The notes under the pieces: generated by a model
Database searches by the model: none
What the model was told of the DNA's origin: nothing
Seen by the model: only the letters and a program-made list of their open reading frames with translations
Made by a program: the position numbers and the translations under genes
From: Sphingomonas insulae
GTDB taxonomy: Bacteria; Pseudomonadota; Alphaproteobacteria; Sphingomonadales; Sphingomonadaceae
Direction: 5' to 3'
DNA: 64,000 nucleotides
NCBI RefSeq assembly: GCF_010450875.1
Contig: NZ_CP048421.1
Coordinates: forward strand, 128,929 to 192,928
Shown: positions 9,501 to 16,405 of the stretch, piece after piece
Position numbering within the stretch: the stretch's first letter is position 1
How the letters are laid out: the number at the start of each line of letters is the position of its first letter

Positions 9501-10785
9501 AAAGCGTTTTCGCGTCGACGACAGACTGCGAGAGGGTAGGGACGTAGGACGGTCGTGGCGCGGTGATCGAACCCATGGCGATCGACTCCACCAGCGCGGT
9601 GGGGTGCATCGACGCGCACGGGATGGCGATCCGGCTCGGCCGATAGGGCAGGTACACGCCGACGGCTTCGCCGGTCGGAACCGGCTCGGCAAAGACGGTG
9701 TAATCGATTGGTCGCGCGACAAGCGCCAGCGCGGATTTGGGGGTCGGGGCGGCGAGGCGCGGCTTGCTGGCGAGGCCGCCTAGCAGCGAGCCACGCCCAC
9801 TCGGGCGAACCAGCTGAGGAGCAGATGCTCGCATTGCGGCAGCGGGTGACGGAGAGACGGCGTGGGCCTCGATCGCGGCGAGCGCTTCGACCAGCGACCC
9901 GCATCGGATCAGCTCGGCAGACGCGCCGGCACCCTTTTCCAGCACCACGATCTTCACGGGCTGGCTGGTGCCATGCTTGGCATAGGCGTTCGCCGGCAGC
10001 TCGAGGTGGAGCGTCAGCGTGCACCCCTCGATCGCCTTGGCCCAGGCCCGGCTCGACGTGTCGGCGCGATCGGGGACGATGGCCGCGCAGCGGCCCCCGG
10101 CACCGAGCCGCATGAGCGCGGCGCGAAGGTGCCGGAAGGCAGCAAGCGGATCGGCGTGGCGGCCGATGCTGCGCGAGAATGGGGGGTTGATGAGGACGGC
10201 TGTCGGCCGGATGCTCGGCGCCAGCAGGTCATGAATCAGTTCGGCGTCGTGTCGCGTGACGGGCACGCCGGGAAAGGCGGCGCCAAGCATCTCGGCGCGA
10301 ACCGGATCGATCTCGTTGAGGACCAGGCGCGCCCCCGCCCGGCGCGCGAAGACCGCAAGGAGCCCGGTGCCAGCAGAGGGTTCGAGCACCAGATCGGTGG
10401 CCGCGATGCGGGCAGCGAGCGTCGCGAGGTAAGCGATCGGCGCCGGGGTCGAGAATTGCTGAAGTTCGATCTGCTCTTCGCTGCGGACCGTGTGGGTCGG
10501 CAGATTGACGACCAGGTCAGTGAGCGCCGCGAGGCAAGCGCCCGGGTCGGCGGGAAGGTCTGCCTTTGCCAGGTGCATGACTTCGGCCAGTTCGAGCATG
10601 TCGAAGGCGTCGCGGATCGACCAGCGGCCATCGGCGGATGATCCGCCATGGGCTTGCTCCATGACCCACAGCAGCGCGTCGCGCTGGAGAGATCCGTTCC
10701 TGGCAATCGTGTCGGCAACCGCCTTGGCGGCGGTGATCGACGGTTCGGTGAAATCAAGTTCGAGAGCTGCAGCCGAGATGCGCAT
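6562..10785 (-). CDS. strawberry-notch-type methyltransferase-helicase
   Basis: 1407 aa. The N-terminal part is a class I SAM-dependent DNA adenine methyltransferase: QQFSTP at about 109, SAM-binding EPSAGTG at 135-141 and catalytic NPPF at 200-203. From about residue 400 there is an SF2 helicase of the strawberry-notch group, with Walker A GDGTGAGKGR near 476, DEAH near 581 and a C-terminal helicase domain with SDAGGTGRS and QGLGRTHRTHQ near 945-1010. A good AGGAGG site precedes the ATG. Related methylase-helicases such as phage P1 DarB act in antirestriction. Here the neighbours ArdC and ParB suggest protection or processing of incoming plasmid DNA. The domain calls are firm and the role is inferred. 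Confidence 0.92.
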   Translation of the reverse strand: MRISAAALELDFTEPSITAAKAVADTIARNGSLQRDALLWVMEQAHGGSSADGRWSIRDAFDMLELAEVMHLAKADLPADPGACLAALTDLVVNLPTHTVRSEEQIELQQFSTPAPIAYLATLAARIAATDLVLEPSAGTGLLAVFARRAGARLVLNEIDPVRAEMLGAAFPGVPVTRHDAELIHDLLAPSIRPTAVLINPPFSRSIGRHADPLAAFRHLRAALMRLGAGGRCAAIVPDRADTSSRAWAKAIEGCTLTLHLELPANAYAKHGTSQPVKIVVLEKGAGASAELIRCGSLVEALAAIEAHAVSPSPAAAMRASAPQLVRPSGRGSLLGGLASKPRLAAPTPKSALALVARPIDYTVFAEPVPTGEAVGVYLPYRPSRIAIPCASMHPTALVESIAMGSITAPRPSYVPTLSQSVVDAKTLSDAQLETLIYAGDAFERDIPGLFKAVEEGLSLTPDEAGRPYRTGFFLGDGTGAGKGRQVAAIVLDQWLRGRRKHIWISKTETLLEDARRDWTAVGGLALDIQHLNQWKLGTPIGAGEGILFLTYATLRSNRGDKGSRLQQILEWFGDDYDGMVVFDEAHEMAGVAGGEGRFGTKDGSDQGIAGVRLQNLLPRARVLYVSATGASDVNNLAYATRLGLWGPGTAFADRKAFVESLRRGGIAAMELIARDLKMQGLYVARALSFAGVEYDILEHQLTPDQIEVYDAYADAWAIIHANLRAALDATRVTDSFSNDTYNSGAKAAALSIFESTKQRFFCQLLIGMKLPALIPAIRADLDRGESVVIQLVSTSEAMLNRALAALTIEERANLDIELSPREFVMSYLTAAFPVRQMKTFVDDTGKIRSEPMSGEDGRPVFSQEALAMRDTLVEQLCALPIVGSALDHIIGHFGTDAVAEVTGRSRRVFMDPHGRQRVESRSPRTNLAETDSFMRGAKKILIFSDAGGTGRSYHASLTAENQSRRNHYLLEPGWRADAAIQGLGRTHRTHQATAPLFRPVSTDCRGERRFISTIARRLDSLGALTRGQRQTGGQGLFDPRDNLESDYAKESLDQWFRLLADGKLRSTTLDQFQKLTGLELEGEGGGLKEDLPPIQRWLNRILALRIALQNAIFDEYLGLIEARIEAAKEAGTLDLGVESINAERITILDRTVIRRDQTSGAETEILRLETEERYKPLALEPALRILGDDARPIVNRKSGKAAIRCSTYSLTDDDGEIVRRDELVRPTRSERMRQDLLVETMWEEASEEEFAALWQAEVAEMAGKTRISTLYLVSGLLLPVWDRLPDDHVQVWRLNTDDGQSFLGRIVPAPLVSKLADAFGIAATITVSGADSAKHVMGTREISTVGAYRLKRSLVASQQRLELLDWPHTRLAELKAAGCFTEIIQHKTRMFIPLATAAAVIDRITA

Positions 10786-10828
10786 CGAGGGCCTCCTTCA
10801 TGTCGACCGGTGCTCATCACCGGATCGC

Positions 10829-10852
10829 CAAGCCGAAGGCTCCCTCTCCTCT
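10829..10852 (-). promoter_or_regulatory. repeated leader element, copy 3
   Basis: GGAGAGGGAGCC followed by TTCGGCTTGG on the minus strand, 44 bases upstream of the helicase ATG. The AGCC-TTC-GGCT stem is intact. It is the third member of the family found before the 211-aa gene, the ParB-like gene and this gene. Confidence 0.5.
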
Positions 10853-11028
10853 ATGCTTGCGAAGACGGCATTCGCAGCTGCGTCAGGACGTTCGAGGACG
10901 GCATCGTCGATGTACCGCGTTGCTATCGGTGCGATCGGACGGGCCTTTCAGACTGACTCGAGCGCGCGGCACCCGTGCGGTCCAGATAACGCCTTGGCGG
11001 AGCCGCACAGCTTTCGACGAAGCGCCCC

Positions 11029-11072
11029 TACGTGTAACCCACGCGAGCGCTGTCTCCAATGTGTTACACGTA
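11029..11072. repeat. inverted repeat, possible partition or operator site
   Basis: TACGTGTAAC at 11029-11038 and GTTACACGTA at 11063-11072 are perfect inverted copies separated by 24 bases. The right copy continues to GTTACACGTAAC, itself a 5-2-5 dyad that loosely resembles the TGTTTCACGTGAAACA parS pattern. It lies between repA and the ParB-like/helicase block. A ParB centromere or an operator is possible; neither is shown. Confidence 0.4.
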
Positions 11073-11402
11073 ACCGTTCGACGATGGCGGGATCACTATT
11101 TTCAGAGCCGTGATTCCCACCACTTCACCGGCTTCGCGCTCGGCATGGGACTAGACGCGCGCACAAGGTGCAGGGTCGATTTGCACCGGTCGATCGCCTG
11201 GATCACAGATCGGCTCGATGGCTACAGAGGCATCAGAGAAAGCTGCCGCCAAGAGCTTCGATTTGGATCACCTTCACAGCCAAACCGTTGCGACGTTGAT
11301 CAACGAAAACGTGCCCGAGCAGCCTGGGCCGTAGATGCGTCTACAGGTTCAATCGCTGTAGGCGGCGTTCCTGGGTGAACCGCGAAACCCCAGCGCGGCA
11401 GA

Positions 11403-12344
11403 TTATTCTCCGGCGTCCTCGTACACCTTCAGTTGCTCGTCCATCCGCACGTCATCGGCATTTACCGGCAATGCGACCTGCGGCCGGATCGGGCGAGGGC
11501 GCTGGGCCTGGTGTGCCGTGAAGGTCACGAAGGTTTGCAGGCGAGGACGACCCGCGGTCGGTACTTTTTCGCTGTGCAGCGAAAGCGAGTAGCCGGGGAG
11601 GCTGTCCAGGTCCGCGACCTTGGTGATCTCAGCACGCGCGTTACGCAGTCGCGCGGCGCCACATCCCATCCGCAGGGCGACCGTTTCGAGATCGAGCGTG
11701 AAGGGTTGGTCGGGCTGGCAATGAAACATCGCGAGTTCGTACAGACGGCGCTGGATGGGGGTCAGCGTAAAATAGTCCAAGTCATAGGCGGCAAGGCGGC
11801 GGTCGCGCAACACGGCCCGATAGAACCAGTCGCACACCGTCACTTCGATATACTTGACCCGCTTCTCGCCTCGCGAGTCTTCAGCGTAGACCACCCTGAA
11901 CCGATCGAGCCACGAGAAGTTGTCTTCCTGCGTTTCCCCACCCGTCTTGATGTTGGTTTCGACGACGGTGTTTCTGAGCCGACGCAGCGCATCGATCAGG
12001 TACGCATAGGATCTCTTGCTCGCGTTCGAGCCAGTGATCCGAAACAGATCATGGGCGGTGAAACGGATCGTCCGCGCCGGCTCACCACCGCGATCACGGA
12101 GGTCCGTCATGATGCTGGCAACGTAGAGCAGGATTTCCTTGTCGTAGATCGTCGCGATGCCGTGCTTACCCGCCGACAGCTCGATGCTCACGCCCTCTGC
12201 CTGGAAGATCATCGGCTCGAGCTGACGGGCCTTCTTCAGTGCGAAGAACGGAAATTCCGCGACAGTACGCTCGCCCAGGATCTCGCCGAGCAGGGGGCTG
12301 TCGAGCGTAAACAGGTTACCTTGCAACTCCATGGGTCGCGCCAT
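11403..12344 (-). CDS. repA: replication initiator RepA (RPA family)
   Basis: 313 aa. The ATG at 12344 (MARPMELQGNLF) is chosen because GAGGAG sits just upstream. The protein has the RPA/TrfA-like initiator pattern: an N-terminal segment ending in FPFFALKK, then winged-helix sequence (TIRFTAHDLFRITG, YAYLIDALRRLRNT) and a second domain with TPIQRRLYELA. These proteins bind iterons and load the replisome at oriV. A full copy of the CGTGCTTTACCGCACG repeat lies 74 bases upstream of the start, so RepA probably regulates itself as well as replication. The family call is confident. Confidence 0.92.
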   Translation of the reverse strand: MARPMELQGNLFTLDSPLLGEILGERTVAEFPFFALKKARQLEPMIFQAEGVSIELSAGKHGIATIYDKEILLYVASIMTDLRDRGGEPARTIRFTAHDLFRITGSNASKRSYAYLIDALRRLRNTVVETNIKTGGETQEDNFSWLDRFRVVYAEDSRGEKRVKYIEVTVCDWFYRAVLRDRRLAAYDLDYFTLTPIQRRLYELAMFHCQPDQPFTLDLETVALRMGCGAARLRNARAEITKVADLDSLPGYSLSLHSEKVPTAGRPRLQTFVTFTAHQAQRPRPIRPQVALPVNADDVRMDEQLKVYEDAGE

Positions 12345-12417
12345 CGGGGGACTCCTCGGTCGAGAGTGATGGCCGACATCACTGCCCCGACGCAACGCCG
12401 GATGCCCACATAAGGGG

Positions 12418-12439
12418 CTTTCGTGCGGTAAAGCACGAG
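12418..12439 (-). repeat. iteron copy 1 (reverse orientation)
   Basis: The reverse complement contains the exact core CGTGCTTTACCGCACG followed by AAAG. The core is itself a dyad (CGTGC/GCACG) with a six-base centre. It lies between repA and its probable promoter region, consistent with autoregulation. Confidence 0.75.
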
Positions 12440-12557
12440 CATTAGCCGTTGGGGACGCTCAGATGAGGTCGGATTCCGATCCACTCACCCCGATTTGCAG
12501 CGCCGCCTCGCGGTTTCGAACCTTCGCGCCGATTCGCACCGACCACCACCCTCGAAT

Positions 12558-12578
12558 TCGTGCTTTACCGCACGAAAG
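12558..12578 (+). repeat. iteron copy 2
   Basis: Exact copy of the core CGTGCTTTACCGCACG with the flanking T before and AAAG after, in opposite orientation to copy 1. Confidence 0.75.
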
Positions 12579-12851
12579 GGTCCGATCGTTCGTCCCCCGA
12601 TCGGCATCCTTCGACAAAATGGGGCCAGAATGGGCCTCCGGGTCAATGCTCAGAGGCCTTTCTGGGTTGGAAACCGCACGGAAGTCGCCCGGGGCGCATC
12701 CCGATCGGAGCGGAAAGCGCACGAAAGGCCCGTCCCGGAATGCTAGCGGCTTCCTCGAAACCTGCCCAAGTGAGATGGAGTATGGATTGAAATAGCGCAC
12801 GAAAGGGAGTGATCGCGTCGCGAGAGGGGCAAACCCCGCGGCAAAACCGAC

Positions 12852-12872
12852 TCGTGCTTTACCGCACAAAAG
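12852..12872 (+). repeat. iteron copy 3 (one mismatch)
   Basis: CGTGCTTTACCGCACA followed by AAAG, with one mismatch at the last core base. It lies 41 bases from the 3' end of repC. Confidence 0.7.
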
Positions 12873-12913
12873 GTTCGTCCGCGACGAGGAAGAGCGCCAC
12901 CGGTGGTCTTCGG

Positions 12914-14152
12914 TCACTGCAGGACCGGCCTGGTCCGAAAGCCCCAGAGGCTCTTCGGGAGGTCCAGCTCCCCGCGACGTGCGCGCGTCACCATGCCCGC
13001 GAAATAGGCGCCGGGCGTGAGGCGGATCTCGTCCCGCGCGCCGCGCTCGGCTGTGATCATCATCGCAACGGACGCCCCATCGGCACCGAGCTGGTCGAGC
13101 GCGTCAACCCATGTCCCGGCTCGGATGCCGAGGTCCTGCCGAAGTCGCGCAGCGGCTCTATGCAGATCGATCCAACCAGGGCGCTCGCGATCGACGTACA
13201 TCGCCGTCGTCGGGAACATCTCCATGAGCTCTCGCGGCGATGTCTTGAATGCGCTGTTGGACGGCGAGGCTGGGAGGTCCGGTTCGGCTGGAGCGCTCCC
13301 TTCGAGCTCAGAACTACAATCACGTTCAGCCAATACGGAATCAGGAAGGGGTCTGGTTTGTATATGTATGAAGGGTGAGGATTTTGACCCCAAGGCGTCT
13401 ATATCCTGTGAAAACATGAACGCATCGATGGTCTCGCCAACCAAGTCTTCAACACCAGAAAGTCGATGAAGCGCCGCCTCATAATTCGCGATGTCACGCG
13501 TCGATCGGGCAACTGCAGCTAGGCTAGCGACTGCTTCGATAGCATCCTGGAGCGATAACCAGTGCGGCCCCGTCAGTCCCATGTCGGCAGCCTGTGCGAG
13601 CGCTTGGCTTACAATACGGCGTACGCGCGCGATCTCCTGGCGGCCGCGCTTTTCCAGACGCGAGAACGCGCTGTGCGCCTCCGCGGCGGCCTTCAGTTCG
13701 TCGAACCTGGCACGAAGTGGCGAGAGATCGATGCCGTAAGCGCTGACAATCTCTCCATCTTCCCCGCGCTGGCCACGCCGACGACCATGGGCGGAATCGC
13801 GCATGGTAATGAGAGCGAGGTTGCGAAGCTGGCGCAGCCGCGCCTTGATCGCACTCTCGGTGACCCCCGCGAGTTCGGCCAGCGTATGATTGCTGGGCCA
13901 TGCGATCGGGCGGGCATCGCCCTTGTAGTCGGCGGGACGCGTGTAGCCGATCAGATGCTTGAGGGTCTCCAGCGCCGACGCGCTGAGGCCGATCGCGGTC
14001 TTGGCGCCTTCGAGGACGCGGTACAGCTCGTTCCGGTCGACCTCTCCGGCGCTCTCGATGCGCGTGGCCAGTTCACGCTCGATATGACGAGCCAACGCGG
14101 AAATCGGGCGGGCCCCGGTTCGCCCGGTAAAGGCGCTTTGGGTATAGGACAT
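12914..14152 (-). CDS. repC: replication protein RepC
   Basis: 412 aa, the usual RepC length. The N-terminal half carries the RepC winged-helix region (LYRVLEGAKTAIGLSASALETLKHLI, then a SNHTLAELAGVTESAIKARLRQL helix-turn-helix). The C-terminal part, rich in charged helices, ends in GAYFAGMVTRARRGELDLPKSLWG, a characteristic RepC tail. RepC initiates replication of repABC-type plasmids, usually from an origin inside repC. An AT-richer stretch near 13330-13420 could be that site. RepA and RepB of the classical operon are not upstream; instead a winged-helix gene is found. Two iterons and a candidate antisense RNA lie in its upstream region. Confidence 0.9.
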   Translation of the reverse strand: MSYTQSAFTGRTGARPISALARHIERELATRIESAGEVDRNELYRVLEGAKTAIGLSASALETLKHLIGYTRPADYKGDARPIAWPSNHTLAELAGVTESAIKARLRQLRNLALITMRDSAHGRRRGQRGEDGEIVSAYGIDLSPLRARFDELKAAAEAHSAFSRLEKRGRQEIARVRRIVSQALAQAADMGLTGPHWLSLQDAIEAVASLAAVARSTRDIANYEAALHRLSGVEDLVGETIDAFMFSQDIDALGSKSSPFIHIQTRPLPDSVLAERDCSSELEGSAPAEPDLPASPSNSAFKTSPRELMEMFPTTAMYVDRERPGWIDLHRAAARLRQDLGIRAGTWVDALDQLGADGASVAMMITAERGARDEIRLTPGAYFAGMVTRARRGELDLPKSLWGFRTRPVLQ

Positions 14153-14254
14153 CGTTCGACACTCCGTGGCTGGAGGCCGTCACCAGGCAAAACGAAGGCG
14201 TGGCGCGAGGCGCGCGATCTTGAACGGGGCTGGGGAGGGTGCTACCTAGAGCAA

Positions 14255-14333
14255 CTTCGTAAGTGGCTTCACGCTTGGCGGCGTGGGGTAGCGGTTCTCC
14301 GCAGGGTGCCCGGCCTCGTGCCGGGCATTCTTT
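14255..14333 (+). ncRNA. candidate antisense (ctRNA-like) RNA upstream of repC
   Basis: On the plus strand, opposite to repC, a possible promoter TTGAAC (14220-14225), 17 bases, TACCTA (14243-14248) is followed about 55-80 bases later by a strong hairpin and TTCTTT. The transcript would be about 80 nt and complementary to the repC leader. In repABC plasmids a small antisense RNA in this position represses RepC synthesis and sets copy number and incompatibility. The prediction rests on position, terminator and a moderate promoter only. Confidence 0.5.
14307..14333 (+). terminator. intrinsic terminator of the candidate antisense RNA
   Basis: TGCCCGGC (14307-14314) and GCCGGGCA (14320-14327) form a perfect 8-bp GC-rich stem with a CTCGT loop, directly followed by TTCTTT on the plus strand. 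Confidence 0.65.
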
Positions 14334-14439
14334 ATGTGGTCACAGCGCATTCCCCGTTACGCTGCGAATCCGAAAACCATCCGGTTCGGCAGCATGATCA
14401 CAAGGCATCGAATGCCCCCGGCGCTTCAAGACGGTTGAT

Positions 14440-14460
14440 TCGTGCTTTACCGAACGAAAG
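14440..14460 (+). repeat. iteron copy 4 (one mismatch)
   Basis: CGTGCTTTACCGAACG followed by AAAG, with one base different from the core. It lies about 290 bases upstream of the repC start. Confidence 0.7.
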
Positions 14461-14472
14461 GGCAACCAATTC

Positions 14473-14493
14473 TCGTGCTTTACCGCACGAAAC
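14473..14493 (+). repeat. iteron copy 5
   Basis: Exact core CGTGCTTTACCGCACG followed by AAAC, 33 bases after copy 4 and only 27 bases from the 3' end of the winged-helix gene. Confidence 0.75.
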
Positions 14494-14519
14494 TGCCAGA
14501 TCGATCGAATTGATTGTGG

Positions 14520-14978
14520 TCAGCAGCCAAGGCGCAAGGCGGCCAGCTGGAGATCGAGCCATTGCTCGGCTGCCGCGGCGAGCGCCGGCTGCATCATGAC
14601 GTTCGCGCGGCGCCGGTCGGTGCTATCGGTTTCCCGGATGATATAGCCCAGGGCCTCCAGATGCTCGATATGGCGCAGGGCCGTCGTCGTCGAACCGCCG
14701 CTCAGGCTGCAGAGCTGCGACACGGCGAGAGGCCGGCGTTCGCGGGTGGCAACGTAAAGCTCGAGGATCATCTCCCAGCTCGGATCATGGAAGCGCACGC
14801 CGGCGAAGCACGCCACGCGCTGACGACGTCCGGTCAGCAGTGCCTTGGCCTCACCGAGCCGGCGGTCGGCCAGGGCCATCTCGGACGCGGGCGTCGATAA
14901 TAATGTCTCCTCGATCGCCTTGCGCGGAAGCCGCACGACGACGTCGATCAGCTCGTCTCCTTCAGGTGCCGTATCCAT
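14520..14978 (-). CDS. winged-helix (MarR-like) transcriptional regulator
   Basis: 152 aa. Residues about 65-130 form a winged-helix DNA-binding domain: a WEMILELYVATRERRPLAVSQLCSL start, a recognition region SGGSTTTALRHIEHLEALGYI, and a wing with RETDSTDRRRANV as in MarR proteins. The N-terminal 60 residues are helical and lack a ligand motif I can name. It overlaps the upstream membrane-protein gene by 31 bases, so the two are one unit. It lies immediately upstream of the repC control region and may regulate it or its own cassette; both ideas are inference. Confidence 0.8.
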   Translation of the reverse strand: MDTAPEGDELIDVVVRLPRKAIEETLLSTPASEMALADRRLGEAKALLTGRRQRVACFAGVRFHDPSWEMILELYVATRERRPLAVSQLCSLSGGSTTTALRHIEHLEALGYIIRETDSTDRRRANVMMQPALAAAAEQWLDLQLAALRLGC

Positions 14979-15427
14979 GATCGTCTGGATCCATTTCGAA
15001 GATGGGGCTCAGCGTTTCGAGGCAGTCGGAACGTGCCAAGTGCGAGGGCTCCGAGTGCGAGATACGCATAGATTCCGAGCCCGGTGTGATAGGCAAATAG
15101 GGGAACTTGAGGCAGCAGGGCGCCACTCGAGCTCATGAAGAGGTCGGCAAGCGCGAAGCCTGCTGCCCAAATCGGCCAGAAACGGACGGTCGTGATAGCA
15201 AGCCAATAGAAGCTGCAGGCCACGAACAGATCGATCAACATGATCGCCATGTCTAACGGGACGAGATGCATCGAACTTCGTAGTCTAAAGAAGAGTGTCG
15301 CTGCTGTCGCTGCCAAGTTTATCGCAGCGCCCAAACGCTCCGGTCGGCCGCCACGCACAAGGGCATAACCACAGATCGTCACCAGAGTGGCGTCAAATAG
15401 AAGTGCCAGAGCGAGCGACAGCGACAT
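14948..15427 (-). CDS. integral membrane protein of unknown function
   Basis: 159 aa. Four or five hydrophobic segments are visible (about residues 3-24, 33-47, 57-75, 83-100 and 112-130), ending in a basic cytoplasmic tail. No transporter or enzyme motif is recognised. The gene overlaps the start of the winged-helix regulator and follows a GTG-started small helical gene with 17 bases between them. It may be a sensory membrane partner of the regulators on either side, which is inference from position only. Confidence 0.65.
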   Translation of the reverse strand: MSLSLALALLFDATLVTICGYALVRGGRPERLGAAINLAATAATLFFRLRSSMHLVPLDMAIMLIDLFVACSFYWLAITTVRFWPIWAAGFALADLFMSSSGALLPQVPLFAYHTGLGIYAYLALGALALGTFRLPRNAEPHLRNGSRRSWIRHLKETS

Positions 15428-15444
15428 TCGTCCCCCTTGTAGAC

Positions 15445-15786
15445 CTACGCGGATTCGCGCGCGGGCTCCTGAAGTGTCGCCATAGCTGGTTTCGGCGTGG
15501 GCTCACCCCAGCTCGTTTCATCGAGCCCTAGCTGCCTGCCGACTTTCTCGATCAGGAGGTGCGCGCGCATCGCCATCTGCTCCTGCCCTTCGACCAGAGC
15601 TGCGAGCGCTGCGACGGTCGCCTTGACCGTACGGTGAGCCATCGCAGGGGAGAGGCGATGCGCTTCGGTCGCCTCGAGCGTCGTGACCAGAAACTGCGCG
15701 GTGTCGCGCGCCGCCACGTTGATGGATTGCTCTGCCTTGCGCAGTTCGTTCGCCACCACCCTGCTCGCGTTCGATAATGCCTGCAC
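15445..15786 (-). CDS. small helical hypothetical protein
   Basis: 113 aa from a GTG with a strong GGAGG site upstream. It is almost entirely helical and Ala-rich (residues 5-90), weakly reminiscent of phasin or methyl-accepting-type helical bundles, with no Cys and a Pro-rich tail. It has no signal peptide or membrane span. It lies 29 bases after the membrane-anchored LuxR-type gene and 17 before the membrane-protein gene. The function is unknown. Confidence 0.6.
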   Translation of the reverse strand: MQALSNASRVVANELRKAEQSINVAARDTAQFLVTTLEATEAHRLSPAMAHRTVKATVAALAALVEGQEQMAMRAHLLIEKVGRQLGLDETSWGEPTPKPAMATLQEPARESA

Positions 15787-15815
15787 TGTACCTCCTCACG
15801 GTCGCCTCGCGCCCG

Positions 15816-16313
15816 CTATGTTGCCTTGAGGCCGATCAGGAGCATGAGCGCCACGATCACCATGGCCGCAACGGTCAGTCCGATGGGGGTCACGATCGCG
15901 ATGATCGCGCTCCACGATACCACCTGCTTCCATGTGAGCATGTTCACTGCCGTCTCGCTGGTCGGCAGGGGCAATGGAAGCGGGAAGGGCGGTGGCGAGG
16001 AAGGTAGATCGTTTGCAGGGTAGAGCCTTTCTACCCCGCTTTCATGTTCGATCAGAAGGCGGGCTGCCTCGAAGCGACTGGTGACGCCCAGGAAATCCTT
16101 GGCCTTTTGCAGTTGCTTATCGACCGCCCTCCCACTTGCTCCGACCAGGAAGCCGATTTCCTGCGACGTGCGATGTTCATGGACGAGGCGGAGATACGCA
16201 CGCTGTCGTTCGGACAACTGATCGAGGGGGCTTGCCGGGATTTCGCCTATAGACTTGCTTGGGACGGGATCAGTCTGTGGTGTCGGAGATGATTCGGTGC
16301 CCGTCATGCCCAT
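15816..16313 (-). CDS. LuxR-type HTH protein with C-terminal membrane anchor
   Basis: 165 aa. Residues about 30-90 are a LuxR-family helix-turn-helix (LSERQRAYLRLVHEHRTSQEIGFLVG, then SGRAVDKQLQKAKDFLG). A Pro-rich linker follows (PSSPPPFPLPLPLP, about 105-120), then one long hydrophobic segment near the C-terminus (about 130-163, WSAIIAIVTPIGLTVAAM). There is no receiver or ligand domain. The order (cytoplasmic DNA-binding head, linker, membrane anchor) suggests a one-component membrane-bound regulator with almost nothing in the periplasm. It may instead be inhibited or released by the neighbouring membrane protein. The HTH call is firm. Confidence 0.8.
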   Translation of the reverse strand: MGMTGTESSPTPQTDPVPSKSIGEIPASPLDQLSERQRAYLRLVHEHRTSQEIGFLVGASGRAVDKQLQKAKDFLGVTSRFEAARLLIEHESGVERLYPANDLPSSPPPFPLPLPLPTSETAVNMLTWKQVVSWSAIIAIVTPIGLTVAAMVIVALMLLIGLKAT

Positions 16314-16405
16314 ATGTTAAACAACGAAATTGGAACGATCCGTGTCCACATTTTGGCCCGTTTCCGGCCGATCCGGAACGATTGTGTGCTGAACGGCTGT
16401 TCGGT

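Larger units (their letters stand above)
10786..11402. other. intergenic region between helicase gene and repA
   Basis: 617 bases with no convincing gene. It holds the leader of the helicase gene with the third copy of the repeated element (10829-10852) and, near the middle, a 10-bp inverted repeat (11029-11072). The remainder up to the end of repA shows no RNA gene or terminator I can support. Confidence 0.6.
12345..12913. other. candidate oriV: iteron region between repA and repC
   Basis: 569 non-coding bases containing three full iterons (12418-12439, 12558-12578, 12852-12872) and two half copies with GCGCACGAAAGG (12716-12728 and 12795-12806). This arrangement next to an RPA-type initiator is typical of an iteron-controlled origin. 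Iteron spacing is irregular (about 120 and 275 bases centre to centre), so not all sites need belong to one origin. Confidence 0.65.
14153..14519. other. repC upstream control region
   Basis: 367 bases without a gene. It contains a candidate plus-strand antisense RNA with an intrinsic terminator (about 14255-14333) and two iterons in direct orientation 33 bases apart (14440 and 14473). The layout resembles the incompatibility region upstream of repC in repABC plasmids. Confidence 0.6.

Noticed and set aside
12418..14493. CRISPR-like repeats
   Set aside because: Spacing is irregular, orientation varies and the repeats are dyads around replication genes, so they are iterons.
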